Shown piece after piece: positions 47,796 to 59,512 of a stretch of 64,000 nucleotides of DNA. Numbering within the stretch: position 1 is the first letter of the stretch; every line of letters starts with the position of its first letter. The stretch comes from Siphonodentalium dalli (Eukaryota; Mollusca; Scaphopoda; Gadilida; Siphonodentaliidae): contig CP136063.1 of NCBI GenBank assembly GCA_032622095.1, forward strand, positions 15,355,814-15,419,813. The letters run 5' to 3'. A program made the position numbers and the translations under genes. The notes beneath the pieces are model-generated. The model had not been told where the DNA came from. It ran no database searches and worked only from the letters and a program-made list of their open reading frames with translations.

Positions 47796-48642
47796 TGATG
47801 GGACTGCGGTCAATTTTGTTTCAGACGGACGCATCTTCATCCCGTCAAATCTAATACATCGGTCGATTTATGTAAAGGTGCACTCTCGGTTACCGTCACA
47901 AAATGGTCACGCGTATATATATAGGAATATATAACCGGTATGCTATACTTGTAAAAATACAGTACAAATTAAGTATATGCAAGATTTGCAGTGCGAATTT
48001 GTGCACATGTATATGATGATGTATATAATACATTATACAGATAATAAATGGATTGTATGCCAAAATAGTGGTCCTCGAGGAGGAATAGTCCACGAGCCGC
48101 ATCGAACATTGTTGCCAATTCTCACACAATATATGTGTCTGATTTTGCCACACTTACCGTGAATTTTGGAAATCGGTCTCAGATTTTACAATTTACGGCA
48201 ATCAGTTGACGATGGCAGGATGGGGCATAACTATGTTATTAGCTACATCTAGCAACACCTCTTCATGATTCATGCATTCATTGCTATAAATACGTCATTT
48301 TGGCAAAATTGTAGACGTTGACTGGCTTAACTTCGATTAGAACGGAAATGGAAGTTATAAATAACTTCTGCTGGCATTACAAAATTAGGACTGGCCGCTT
48401 GCCAATTAAACGGACAAACTATTTAATACATTGGCTAGCTATGGTCGGATATTTGTAAGATCATTACAATTCACTAACAACTCTAATGGTATGCCTATAT
48501 TGCAACAAGTATCGTACACGGTATAGATTAAGATTGGCCGTATCTTCAGGCGGCAAACCGATTTCGCGAAATTATTTTGTTACAATAAATAGAAAAAGAA
48601 TAGTAGGCATATAGGAATCCTACTGGTGTACTATTTAATAAA
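47796..48642. other. Unassigned intron sequence
   Basis: No feature supported. Confidence 0.45.
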
Positions 48643-48723
48643 TAGAGCATGGCTTGGAGTGAAATACGCCGATATAGTGCACTATGCACTATATCGGCGT
48701 ATTTCACGACAAGTCATGCTCTA
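48643..48723. mobile_element. 81-bp palindromic MITE
   Basis: Ends TAGAGCATG and CATGCTCTA. The core GTGAAATACGCCGATATAG is mirrored by CTATATCGGCGTATTTCAC around GTGCACTATGCAC. It is almost a single perfect hairpin. TA may be the target duplication, as for Tc1/mariner-type MITEs, but this is not certain. Confidence 0.75.
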
Positions 48724-49269
48724 ATTATTATATTGTATCGAACAAATGCAGAAATTAAAGGCAAACCAGTGGGCAAACACCATTTTTTTTTAAAGAAAAA
48801 AAAATAATATGTAAAAAAAAAAAAAAAAAAAATTTAAATTCCTCTTTGTTCAGGTATTTTCAACTTTTACTAAGTTCAGACAATTGATGTTCGCCTTACT
48901 GAAGCTTTAATTTGGATCAGCGGCGAAATAACAAGTAGTTTCAGAACAAAGTTTGATGTAGTGTTCGTTACTATTTTTAGTAGTCAAAACTACATATGCA
49001 TAGTGCACGATGGGAGAGACTTGAAGGCGTAGTATACAACTACGACTAATAGAGTCGAGTATCCAACCAATCGGAAAGCTTGATTTCAATAACAAAGTCA
49101 CGTGAGATACAATATCGTAAAATAGTATAGCAGTGTGCAGCCAATCAGAATGCGAGAAAGTGAGGTGAAATACAATATACATGTAGATATATAATGTACT
49201 ATAATAGGCGCTACAAATAAATGTTATATAGTGCAACCAATTGATATGCATATACCGGTATAATGAATT
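48724..49269. other. AT-rich unassigned sequence
   Basis: Contains poly-T/poly-A runs near 48785-48832; no gene seen. Confidence 0.45.
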
Positions 49270-49554
49270 AATATAAATATTAGACTAGCACCCATGCATC
49301 TTATAATAAGGAATATCGCTATATATGAATTACTATAAATCACTTGCTATCACATTCTACCCCTTATGGTAAGTAATACCTGTATATATGAATTATTATA
49401 AATCAGAGGCTATACCATCCCTACCCCGTATCATAAGTAATTCCGGTATACATGTATATGAATTATTATGAATCAGTGGTAGCACCTCTACTCCTGACAA
49501 TAAGTAATACAGGTGTATGTGAATTTTTATAAATCAGTTGTACCACCTGATAAT
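49270..49554. repeat. ~60-bp tandem repeat split by a MITE
   Basis: Four to five imperfect units contain ATAAGTAATACCTGTATATA, GAATTATTATAAATCAG and ACCCCT-like sequence. The same pattern resumes at about 50183-50230, so the element at 49555-50182 landed inside this array. Confidence 0.75.
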
Positions 49555-50182
49555 AAGGACCTTGTTTGGCCCCCATCTAGACATATTAGTGCGTCATTAC
49601 TCTAATTACAGGTGAGACATATAGGTAGTTTTTTTCTCTGTTAACTGACTATCAGATTTAGGCCACTCCAATGGATGGTGTATTATATACATGTATATTG
49701 AGTGAGGACCTTGATGAACGAGGGGTATCTTCAGTCTTGAATGTCAAAATGACACTCACAGTGAAAACTTTGTTTTAAAAAAAAAAAAAAAAATGAAAAA
49801 GTTGAAAAACTTAATGATTTCAAAAATTTCAAAAAATTTCAAAATTTACAAATTTTCCAAAAACTTCAAACAAAATCAAATTTTCAAAAAAATTCAAACA
49901 AAAGTTGTTGAAGTTTTTGAAAATTAGATTTTTTGAAGTTTTTTGGAAAATTAGATTTTTTTGTGAAGTTTTTCGAAAATTTGATTTTTTTAAAAGTCTT
50001 TAGAAAATTTGTAATTTTAAGTTTTTTAACTTTTTCATTTTGTTGTTTTATTTTTTGAAAACAAAGTTTTCACTGCACTACGAGTGTCAATTTAAAAGAA
50101 AAAATACTACCTATATTTCTCACCTGTAATTAGAGTAATGACGCAATAATATGTCTAGTTGGGGGGGCCAAACAGGGTCCTT
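49555..50182. mobile_element. 628-bp foldback MITE with ~75-bp terminal inverted repeats
   Basis: The left end AAGGACCTTGTTTGGCCCCC is matched by a right end whose reverse complement is AAGGACCCTGTTTGGCCCCC. Similarity runs on for about 75 bp (ATGACGC, TCTAATTACAGGTGAGA, TAGGTAGT). Inside, GTGAAAACTTTGTTTT and AAAACAAAGTTTTCAC form a second pair around an A/T-rich core, so most of the element can fold on itself. No coding capacity. Confidence 0.85.
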
Positions 50183-50230
50183 ATCATCAAAACCCCTACC
50201 GCTCATAATAAGTAATACCTATATCATATC

Positions 50231-50758
50231 ATTATCATATCATTTGCATTCGATACTTCGTCAGCTTTCGGCTTGTTTGGCAACATGTTTTAGATTCGAG
50301 TCGTCAAAAATCCGTCGTATGAAACAAAGACGGATATCAGACGAAGATTCGTCTGTGGTGCATCTCACACGGATCTAATTGTTTCATACGTCGCAATTTT
50401 GAAACATTTAATACAACTGTGGGTCTGCTGTTACAATCGAGTCTACAAAAATCCGCCGTTTGAGACGAGTCACCTCAGTCATCGAAGCAATATTAGATTT
50501 TCATTACGCTGCCACTAAAAGCGATAGAACAAGTTGTTTGTTAACGTATTTTTTCTGCAGTGTGAACTTCGTCTCTTTGTTAAACCTTAAAGGAATATGG
50601 TGCTGAAAAAACAATAATATTTTCTTTCAATATACTGATAATATATATATATAATGTCCATTGGGCGCATATAATCTAATATTCGGCCGCCATTCGTTAT
50701 TTTTATAACGATTATAAAAACAATCCGAAGTTAGCCGAAGATCTTGTTGTATAGACGA
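50231..50758. other. Unassigned sequence with a short diverged duplication
   Basis: TCGAGTCGTCAAAAATCCGT at 50297 and TCGAGTCTACAAAAATCCGC at about 50438 are related. CGTCGTATGAAACAA and TTGTTTCATACGTCG form a local dyad. No gene supported. Confidence 0.5.
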
Positions 50759-50834
50759 AGTCACGTGATCATCGGCCCGATCACGTGATTGTCACATGTA
50801 AACAGAAGCATAGCACGTGATCGATCACGTGGTA
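50759..50834. promoter_or_regulatory. Cluster of four CACGTG palindromes
   Basis: CACGTG at 50762, 50782, 50814 and 50826. The last pair forms the perfect 18-mer CACGTGATCGATCACGTG; the first pair forms TCACGTGATC/GATCACGTGA around a 7-bp spacer. E-box cores are bound by bHLH proteins, but no gene start is seen nearby, so regulatory function is only possible. Confidence 0.45.
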
Positions 50835-51236
50835 ACCCATCGACAACGCATAGATACGCTACAGCAGTATTTTAAGTTTGCATGTAGTCGATCGCGGCCT
50901 TTGAAGATTGTCGCGTTATCACACTACGAATGCAAAACTTTTCCGAAAACATCGCCGTTCTCGTAATTAAATGTCTTTATCGTGGTATTCAGTATTATTA
51001 TATGTATCGCGATGTGTTGTTACTATAAAACCATGCCCGTATATTATTCAGTTTTGCGCGCATTTATCTATATAAACACGTGCTCGTGTTTATATATGTT
51101 TTTTCGTTACCGGAATAGTCCAAGTTATATTATATATTCATATAAAGATTGCATATATATGCGAACACTTGCACAGTTATTAGGTAATTATCATCTCGTA
51201 AACGTTCCAATTTCCAGATGACTTTTGTCTTGTGTC

Positions 51237-52044
51237 AATAAAGAGCGTTTCGTTTTAATTTATCGTAACGCGGTAAACTAAAAAAATTGGTTTATTGCTG
51301 TCGGATGTAATCAATTATAATCAAGTCATTCATTAACAATATGATATGATAAGTTCATTTTTCTTGATTATGAATCATGTATATATTAGGGCAATATGGT
51401 GTTTATATATATTTCGGAATATTGCTTCCCCTACCCCCAAACTATCAGACTGTCACTGATGAAATCACTGCGTTTATGCGTGGTTATTGGCCTATAAAAT
51501 TAACACTCTAGCGATGCGGTCTATTGAATATGCAGGTCATAACTCGACCTCTATGTGTCAATTACGCATAACAATATATAGGATTATAAGATATATAAAC
51601 GTTCGCCGTGTTCGTGTAAACATCCAATCATATATAACACTTTTTAACGGAGGGATAATAATCCGGTTTATTATGTAAGCACATATACAATCGTTCTTTA
51701 TTCGCAATATATCGTAATAGTGAACGCTCTTTATTGCATCAAGGTAAAGGGACTGGACTTAGAACAGTTGTCATCGTGATTTTTTACTGATTACACCAAT
51801 ACAGGTCAATACACGTACACGTACTTCCGATATGCATGCTTTATATATCCTTCCAAGTCATAGCAATTTCCGCTTTATTAAACTCTTTTTATTCGTACCA
51901 TATTAGGAAAACTCTTAACATGGAACGCTCTTTATTGAGCCATGGTGAAGGAAATTGGGAATCATTCAACATACTCTCCACTTTAACTGCAATTGTATGT
52001 ATTCGTAACCATGACTGACTTGTCAAATTAAACGCTCTTTATTT
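51237..52044. repeat. Recurrent AATAAAGAGCGTT / AACGCTCTTTATT motif
   Basis: AATAAAGAGCGTT at 51237-51249 and its inverse at 51723, 51924 and 52031, with a variant (TCGTTCTTTATTCG) at 51691. The same motif recurs at 59741 (variant) and 59777-59789. Opposed copies 51237/51723 could be the ends of a ~500-bp MITE; the extra copies suggest nested or clustered insertions. Confidence 0.5.
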
Positions 52045-52259
52045 GGTATATGTAATCGGTTTCTGATTTTGCGCAACGGGTTTCCCCACAGAAATCCCGC
52101 CAAATGGCACGTAAACGAACATCGTTTGGAAATGAATACAGCATTATACCTAACTGAGAGTCACTAGACCGGCCATAGCCGAAAACACTGCATTTATATG
52201 GCATTGTTAGGAATTAATTATTGTAAATACGGGACACTCGGGGCATATATACGGAAAAT

Positions 52260-53758
52260 TAAAAAAACATCGTGAACACGCGCCCGAATAGAGTTCACAT
52301 GCCTGCTCGGCGCTTTGAATTCTCCAATGAAAAAAGCAAGGTGCTGCTTTTCAATAGTAATCGCAGCATGGGTTGTACCATGTATCGATCCTGGAAACTT
52401 GGTCCAGATGTCATACAACAAGTAGAGGAAGTCGTCCATCTTGGTATCAAACAAAACTGTAAATCTGGACAGCTGCCAAAAATTCAGAACGCAACGGACA
52501 TGCTACGTAAATGCTTCTTTGCAGGTTGTCGTTCTCACGTTACGTCTACGTTTTCCCCGTTAACCAATCTTATGATTTTTAAACACATAGTTATCCCCAA
52601 GGCACTGTACGGGTGCGAAACGTGGTGGGATCTCTCTAGCACTCAACATTTATCTCTGGAAAGAGCCTATCGTATGTGCATCAAACACATGCAGCACTTA
52701 CCTAAACGTACCAGCACGATATTCGCTTTATCTTTATTGGGAAGATTGCCGATAGAGTACGAGCTGCATAAAAGGAAATTACTCTTTCTTAGCACACTAG
52801 TGAATCTCCCCAAAAGCCACAGAGCGGCTCTTAATATATTTTTATTCGATGTCCACGGCCACAGGCTGTTTGGTCGCCCAATTAAGGGCTTTCTGAAAGA
52901 CATAACTGAAATTCTCAAAGAAATTGATATGTACCACTACCTAACATCTTTCGTAGAAACAGGTGTTTTTCCGTCGCAGGCGGTTTGGAAGGGGATGATT
53001 AGAGATCGCCTTGCTGCACATTATGCCCGTAGGGTGCATCTCAGTGTACAGCAAGACGAAACCCTAAGATTCCTATTCAACGTGAAGCCAGATGTTCACT
53101 CATCGTGGAGACTCTGGGAATTGTGCCGCAATGAACCCGATTACTATCCTATGTGCATAAAAATGGCGAACATTTTGGCTAAAACTACGTACAATAACGA
53201 TGCTACTTGTATTCATTGTCATAATTCATTCGATAATCTTCTTACCCATATGTATCACGATTGCATGTCAGACTTTGCACAGGTGACGAGGAAAGCATTC
53301 TGGTATTCAGTAATAGACAGCCATGGAATAGAAACATTCGCGCTCCTAGATAACCTCAGCAAAAACACATTTCTAGCATACTGCTTTGGTGGGTGTATCC
53401 CACTACATATTCATCTTCTCTGCAACGAGACTCTCTTATTAAAGCGATGCGTTCGCTTCATCTGTTTCCTCTGCTCGCAATAGAAGGTACACTCACAACG
53501 TATATATGAACACCTCTTAATGGCGATCATTTCCATGGATACGATTTTATTGTGGCTAAACATATCCTAGCCATTTTGTATGTTGGCGTTGAATACCAAA
53601 TGCGTCCATTCACTAAAATTGCACTGAAATTGAGCACATTTGTTTACATGCCTAACTTCTGAGCTTTAACAAATCTTATGTAACATTATTTTGTTGTATA
53701 TATCTGTATTATACGCAATCTCCGTTGATATGGAGGAATAAAGTATCTCTCTCTCTCA
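52260..53758 (+). mobile_element. 5'-truncated LINE with CT-repeat tail
   Basis: Contains the C-terminal ORF2 fragment below, a ~270-bp 3' UTR, an AATAAA at about 53738 and a TCTCTCTCTCTC tail ending near 53758. It begins abruptly within reverse transcriptase. Confidence 0.78.
52272..53483 (+). pseudogene. LINE ORF2 C-terminal 400 residues
   Basis: The frame opens inside reverse transcriptase: RRFEFSNEKSKVLLFN then VVHLGIKQN correspond to the segment after the YADD box. IPKALYGCETWWDLS is a hallmark of LINE thumb regions. At the C-terminus CIHCHNSFDNLLTHMYHDC gives the C-x-x-C...H...C zinc motif of ORF2 proteins. The frame is intact from breakpoint to stop, which indicates little decay since insertion. 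Endonuclease and the catalytic YADD are missing, so it cannot mobilise itself. It is of the same broad class as, but not the same sequence as, 34022-34459. The ATG is incidental. Confidence 0.85.
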
Positions 53759-53950
53759 AAACAATAACTTTCCAAACAGCGCTTAAGACAAATCGCAAGT
53801 GAATATAATTCACCGCGAGATGACAATTAACCATGTGTACACAATGCTATTGATATGCCCGCAGTAATTCCATCACGCGCTGATGTCTATTACGGATTTT
53901 CCATCGTCATATAGGTAGACACAATTAACTCCGACTCCGATTCCGTGTTT
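53759..53950. other. Unassigned sequence
   Basis: Nothing recognised. Confidence 0.45.
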
Positions 53951-55329
53951 TTAATTTAGTGGGGGGGATAGTTGCAAAATCGTTCACTTTGTGATAGAAG
54001 CGCCAAACTTTCAGAGTTTGTTAAGTGGTTGGTGAGTATCACTAAACTGGCTGGTTCCAGATTTTGGTGGTCACATTGACCTTCAATTTGACCTTGACCT
54101 TTTTGAAAATCTCAGTTTTTTGGTTGGGTGGTTTATGCCATCCTTTTCTTGTTAAAATCGCATCTTCTCACAGTTTTCTCAATACAATTATAGTTGGGAG
54201 GTGACCACGGTTCATTTGGGCCAAAACATATCTCAATTTTCATAAGATGGCCGCCAATATGGCCGCCGGAAGTTGAAAATATGACATTTTTTCACAAATA
54301 TCTTCTAGTTCAATTCATGCTGTTAGGAACTGGTTGAGTAATGCAACTTTATTTTGTGTTTTGTATATTAATCGATCATTGGAGCAATTCAATATGCAAT
54401 TATTGTGGTCCTAGCCTCTTCCGATCCCTCAAAACTTCGATTTTACAGGATGCAGTATAAAATTCCACAAAAAATCACAATTGGGATTCTAGTCATATTT
54501 CAACAAGAAATGAACATAACTTTGTAATGTAAGTGAGGCATATCATTACCTATGAATATTCCAAATCACTGGAACCAAAATTCTTACTTTGGCTCAAAAT
54601 GGCTGCCAATATGGCGGCCAAAATATGGAAAATGGTAAATATTACACCAGCGTCTCCTGCAATCGTTTGCAAGTTGTGGTTGATGTATAAAATTGGCAAT
54701 TCTGCATTCTATACATTGAATACTAACATGTCTGATGCACCATGGTTAATTGTTACTATTGTCACCACTGACATCGTCAAAAATATTGGACTTTTCTCTC
54801 AAAAACTTGACATAAATATTGGCAAAAATTCACTTTTCAGGTTTGGACCATTTTTTCAGGTAAAATGTAACTATCTTTGGATTGAAAGGTGTTTATTGTT
54901 TTGGTCTATCTTAAATGTGTCTCACTACGGTGTTTATAGACCAAATTGCTCAAGATGGCTTCCAAAATGGCAACCAAATTTGTAAAATGTAAATTTTTTA
55001 CATATATCCCGAACATTCTCTGAATTATCCGAAAATGTAGCAAAATGTGACTCACTTGGTTATTATACGTGTTAGTTAATTAACTGACAACTGAATGTTC
55101 TATTCTGGTTGTCCCACTTCTGGTTGTCCCACTTCATTTTAAAGTATGTAATTTTGCCGAGCACCTCTTTTGTGATTTTGGCCATAGTTATTGAAAGGAA
55201 ATGGGCAGAACTTTGAGACAGAATTGAGATGGACCATAATATTTGGCTATTCTGGTCCATTATGCTAAGAAAATGTCAACTGAATACAGTGTGGATGCCA
55301 AGATCGTAGCCAGGGAGTTACTCTATGAT

Positions 55330-56890
55330 CATACGTAAGGTGAATAGGTATACAGTGAGTTATTGTATGTCATGACTTATGTGAATAGGTATACAATGAG
55401 TGACTATATGGTTATGAGTGGGTTGTCCATTGTAATATGCATCTATGTATACAAGGAGATGTCATGGTCAGGTGTGAGGTCAATCGGTATACATGGAGTG
55501 ACTGTATGGTGTATATCCAGTACGGGTGCACCAGGTGTGCCTGTATGGGCATTGGTGTGGTGTCATTTATGTGTTGATTATGTATATATGGAGTGACTGT
55601 AAAGGCATGGGTGGGATGTACATGTGTTGTCTGTATGATCATGGATGGGTGTGTTGGTAAATAGGGTGTGATTTTATGGTTACGGGTAATGTGTATAGGT
55701 ATACATGGAATGACCGTACGGTCATGATTTAATATGATTATCTGGAGTAAGCTGGGTGGACATTATCGAGTGTGTGGGTATATAGGGAGTGTCCTTGTGG
55801 TAACGGGTGTGTGCATATTTATATATTTCATGGATGTATTATCATTGGTGGGTGTATAGGGATTAGCTGTATTATCATGGATGGCATGTATGATTATACA
55901 GTGAATTGCTGAATTGTCATGTGGGAGTGTATATGCAAGTATGGATCTTTTGAGTGGTTGTGTGTATATCTGGAAGGGCTGAATGGCCATTAGTGGGGTT
56001 TACTTGTATGCTTGGAGTGAATATATGGTCTAGGGTGGGCTGTATATGTATATCGGGTGGTTATATGACTATGTGTGTCGACATAGGTATACATGTAGTG
56101 ATTGTATGGTCAATGGTGAGATGAGTACATGTAGGTATACAAGTAGTGACTGTGTGATCATAAATATAATGGACATCTATACAGGGGGTGACTATTAAAA
56201 TGGCGTATGAGTATACCTGGTGTTCCTGTTTGGTGACTCGTGGCGGTATGGTCATGTGTAGGTTATACCAGTATACACATGTGTTGCTTTATTGTCATGG
56301 GCAAGGGATACGTGTATATAGCAAGTGGCTATATGGCCATGGATAAAGTGCATATGCATAAATAGAGTGACTAGAATGACATGGCTGGGGTGTATTAGTA
56401 TATCTTGAGTGACTATGCGGATACAGGGAGTGACCTGGCCAACGTTGAGGTGAATATGTATGCAAGGATTGACCATGGTCGTGTATGAATGTTTTGAATA
56501 GGTACACACGGTGTGACTATATGGCCATAGGTCAGGTACCATTGGTAAAGGTATGTGTATGAAGCGAGTGGCTATATGGCCATTGGTGAGGTCCATATGT
56601 ATACCCGGAGTGACTTTATGGTCATTGATGATGTATATATTGATTTATTTGACCACGTGTTTGGAGAATAGGTATACAGGGGATGACCTTATGGCCAATG
56701 GTGAGCTGAATGGGTATACAAGGAATGACTATATGGTTATCGTTCATGTTTAGGAGTATCCCCGGCGTGCCTGTATCGTGACGCGTGGCTGTAATGTCAC
56801 CCGTGGTCGTGGGTCAGGTGTACATGTATACAGTGGGTCACTATATTGTTAAGTCTGTGGTGTTTATGTATATATGTAATGACTGTGTGG
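55330..56890 (+). repeat. Tandem array, forward half, within the foldback element
   Basis: Irregular units of about 40-60 bp contain GTGAATAGGTATAC followed by GGAGTGACTRTATGGTCATG and GGTG. The many GT-rich frames here are repeat by-products. Confidence 0.8.
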
Positions 56891-56899
56891 CCATCGTTT

Positions 56900-57625
56900 T
56901 CCGTGTTTAACACCCCCCCCATGTATATAAACACCATCAAGATAGAGAACTCTCTGACATTACCTCTCCATTGATTAACATATCCTTGAGTTATTGTGCC
57001 ACCCAAGGTACACATGTACAACCCACCCATTACCTCAGTCACTCCATATGTACATAAACACAACACAAATGACAACATAGTCACCCACTTTAATCACGTA
57101 CACCTGATCATACAGCCATACTTGGTAATACCCGTACATACCAAAAATGACGATACAGCCACGAGTCACCATGTATAAACACCAGGTATACACATACACC
57201 CGACACATGGCCATATAGTCACTCTATGTATACATATTCACTACATTCACGATCATACGGTCACGCGTTGTATACCTATTCACCTCACCATGGACTATAC
57301 AGCCAGTAGATGAATACCTATTCGCCATATCCATTACCATAGAGTCAATCCAGGTATACATATGCACATCACCAATGGTGAGCCCTTCCAGATATACCAA
57401 TACCCGCACATACGACCTCTCATAAGTTCCACACTTGCCATACTCATGATCATGCATCTACTCCCCATAAACCATCAATGATAACACATCCACAACATAT
57501 ATAAATATACAACCCACCGTTGCCAACAGGGCACTCCCCATATACCCACACATCATCCATGACCATACAATAACTCGCGGTATACATATTATCCTCCTCT
57601 ACGATCATAGAGTAACTCCTTGGCT
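56900..57625 (-). repeat. Tandem array, reverse half, within the foldback element
   Basis: The same unit in reverse complement, with GTATACCTATTCACC and GACCATACAGTCACTCC-like sequence. Orientation flips near 56890-56910 around a C-run. It is about half the length of the forward half. Confidence 0.8.
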
Positions 57626-58304
57626 GTCATCTTGGCTTTCATCCTGTATCCAGTTGATAAATGTTTATCATAATGTGCCAGACTACCCACATCTCATGGT
57701 TCATCTCAGTTCCGTCTCAAAGTTCTGCCCATTTCCTTTCAATAATATGGCCATGATCACAAAAGAGGTTATCCGCAAAATTCCATACTGCAAGTTTAAA
57801 ATGAATTTGTCATGCCCCATACGTAACTAGGATAAACATAATAGAACATAGTTGTCAGTTAATTAACTAACAGGTATAATAACCAAGTGAGTCACAATTT
57901 GCTACCTTTTGGGATAACGCAGAGAATAATTTTCTGGATATGTGTAAAAAATTTACTTTTTACAAATTTGGTTGCCATTTTGAGACTTCCGTATATATAT
58001 ATGTACTTTATAGAATCGAAAACGGCTGGCTCGATTGAGTTCAAACTTCCCATCTAAGGGTAAAAACCCACGAACACCGTAGTTGTCGCGTTTTGGAGAA
58101 GCTATGGGCACCCTTTATCCACTCCCAAATCACAGCAAAGGCACGGCGTGGGTTAATCAAGTGATTATTTAATGACCTCCAAAATCTGGAACCAGCCAGT
58201 TTAGTGATACTCACCAACCACTTAACAAATTCTGAAAGTTTGGCGCTTCTATCACAAAGTGAACGATTTTTATGTTTTCCTGTAATTATCCCCCCACTAA
58301 TTAG

Positions 58305-58481
58305 TTTACCTCGCTTGACGTCATGCGAGGTTTTGCGACGGAGATAGCCGACAACAGGTGGCGGTATTATTTATTTATTTCTCGGCTTATTTATTACGCG
58401 ATTTTTATGGGACTTGGATTATTGTGATCACAATAGGGGTGGCTTTCCGATAGAGTTTTGTTGTTTCATGAGCATTGTAAT
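58305..58481. other. Unassigned sequence
   Basis: Nothing recognised. Confidence 0.45.
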
Positions 58482-58640
58482 CCTTTAAGTATACTTCCAT
58501 GGTATGTGACAACACCCTTAAGTATACTTTCATGGTATTTGACAACGCCCTTAAGTATACTTCCATGGTATGTGACAACACCCTTATGTATACTTCCATG
58601 GTATGTGACAACACCCTTAAGTATACTTCCATGTGACAAC
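58482..58640. repeat. 33-bp minisatellite, about five copies
   Basis: The unit contains CCTTAAGTATACTTCCATGG followed by TATGTGACAACAC. The period is a multiple of three, giving open frames on both strands with no gene meaning. Confidence 0.92.
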
Positions 58641-59056
58641 ACGATCGTTCAACATATTGGTTGCTCTGATAATTGTTCTGATATCTCTTTTTTTCCAATT
58701 GCGGTTGCTCCCACTAAAACTCTTTGGAGTTAGACCACTATACTTTTCATGCGATATTATTTTCATGCAATCACATCCCTTTTATTGTTCTAAGTTTCTA
58801 CAATAAATATCCTACCGCTATCCCAGTCCCACCACCAGCGCATATTATGTTACCTGCTGGTCTTCAATTCCTAGCCATCAGCAGGAGGTATCAACATATC
58901 AACAAAGACTTGTCATTGTATAGTGGCTGCTGACACGTGGCGTGTAGTGGGAAACGACTCATATAAGCATGCACACTCGCTGTCGGATCCGATCCATGAA
59001 TTTGGCTTATTTTATATGTTGTATTGAATATTACGAAATTACATTGACACATACAG
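58641..59056. other. Unassigned intron sequence
   Basis: No feature supported. Confidence 0.45.
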
Positions 59057-59225
59057 TAATCCCCTAAGTAATCGAACCCATAACCACAAAATAATTATGG
59101 GTAACTTTTCAGGATTTATTCGGAGAGCTTTCCGATGAATGACAAAAAGCCATATTTCCGACTAAATCCTGAAAAGGTTACCCATAAGTCTGCTGTGGTT
59201 AAGGGGTCGATTACTTAGAGCATTA
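59057..59225. mobile_element. 169-bp MITE ending 20 bp from exon G
   Basis: Left end CTAAGTAATCGAACCCATAA, right end reading in reverse complement CTAAGTAATCGACCCCTTAA. Both are followed by CCACA, TTATGGGTAAC and TTTTCAGGATTTA. Arms are about 60 bp with a short loop. Its right edge lies within the branch-point/pyrimidine zone of exon G's acceptor. Confidence 0.82.
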
Positions 59226-59245
59226 TTGTATTCTTTAAACTTTAG

Positions 59246-59512
59246 GTAGACTTCAGCATTTTCGTACCCCCGTATCAAACAAACTACAAGAAATGCTCAT
59301 CTGGGATGAAGGAGAACGACCTTGTGTTCAATAGACAGGATTGTGGGATATCGATTCGACACGTGGGGTGGTCGAACGTTTCATATATTGAAGTGACAGC
59401 GGTTCCCGACAAGACGTATTTACTCCAACGGACATCATACATCATGCTCAAATCTCCCACCATGACAGGGACTCATCCCGTTTGGAGGAATGTTGAGCCG
59501 CCGAAAATAAGG
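59246..59512 (+). CDS. VWDE-like gene, exon G: region before the VWD domain
   Basis: 267 nt (89 codons), phase 0 in and out, between TTTAAACTTTAG and AGG|GTGAGT. It encodes VDFSIFVPPY, KKCSS, DLVFNRQDCGISI, then WSNVSYIEVTAVPDKTYL, YIMLKSP and HPVWRNVEPPKIR. A cysteine pair (KC, DC), a hydrophobic I-x-V-x-A-V strand and a W-x-N-x-x-P-x-I-R ending match the segment that in VWDE-like proteins runs directly into V-x-D-x-D and then the VWD domain, as exon H does. NVS is a possible glycosylation site. Confidence 0.85.

Larger units (their letters stand above)
53951..58304. mobile_element. ~4.35-kb foldback (FB-like) element
   Basis: Outer arms, starting from TAATTTAGTGGGG on the left and ending CCCCCACTAATTA on the right, share AATCGTTCACTTTGTGATAG and TTGGTGAGTATCACTAAACT. 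A second collinear layer pairs 54955-55095 with 57845-57985, and a third pairs about 55140-55320 with 57600-57790. Between them is a tandem array in two opposite orientations. Long inverted repeats carrying tandem repeats are the architecture of Drosophila foldback (FB) elements. The left arm has an additional ~880 bp (54075-54950) where the right has ~200 bp of unrelated sequence. No transposase was found; the frame at 54533-54985 has no domain. Confidence 0.8.

Noticed and set aside
54533-54985. 150-codon frame in the foldback element as a possible transposase
   Set aside because: No DDE, RNase H-like or zinc-finger pattern, and the sequence lies in the non-coding left arm with GGCGGCCA-type dyads.
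55363-57457. Dense small frames on both strands
   Set aside because: They come from the GTATAC-containing tandem units of the foldback element.
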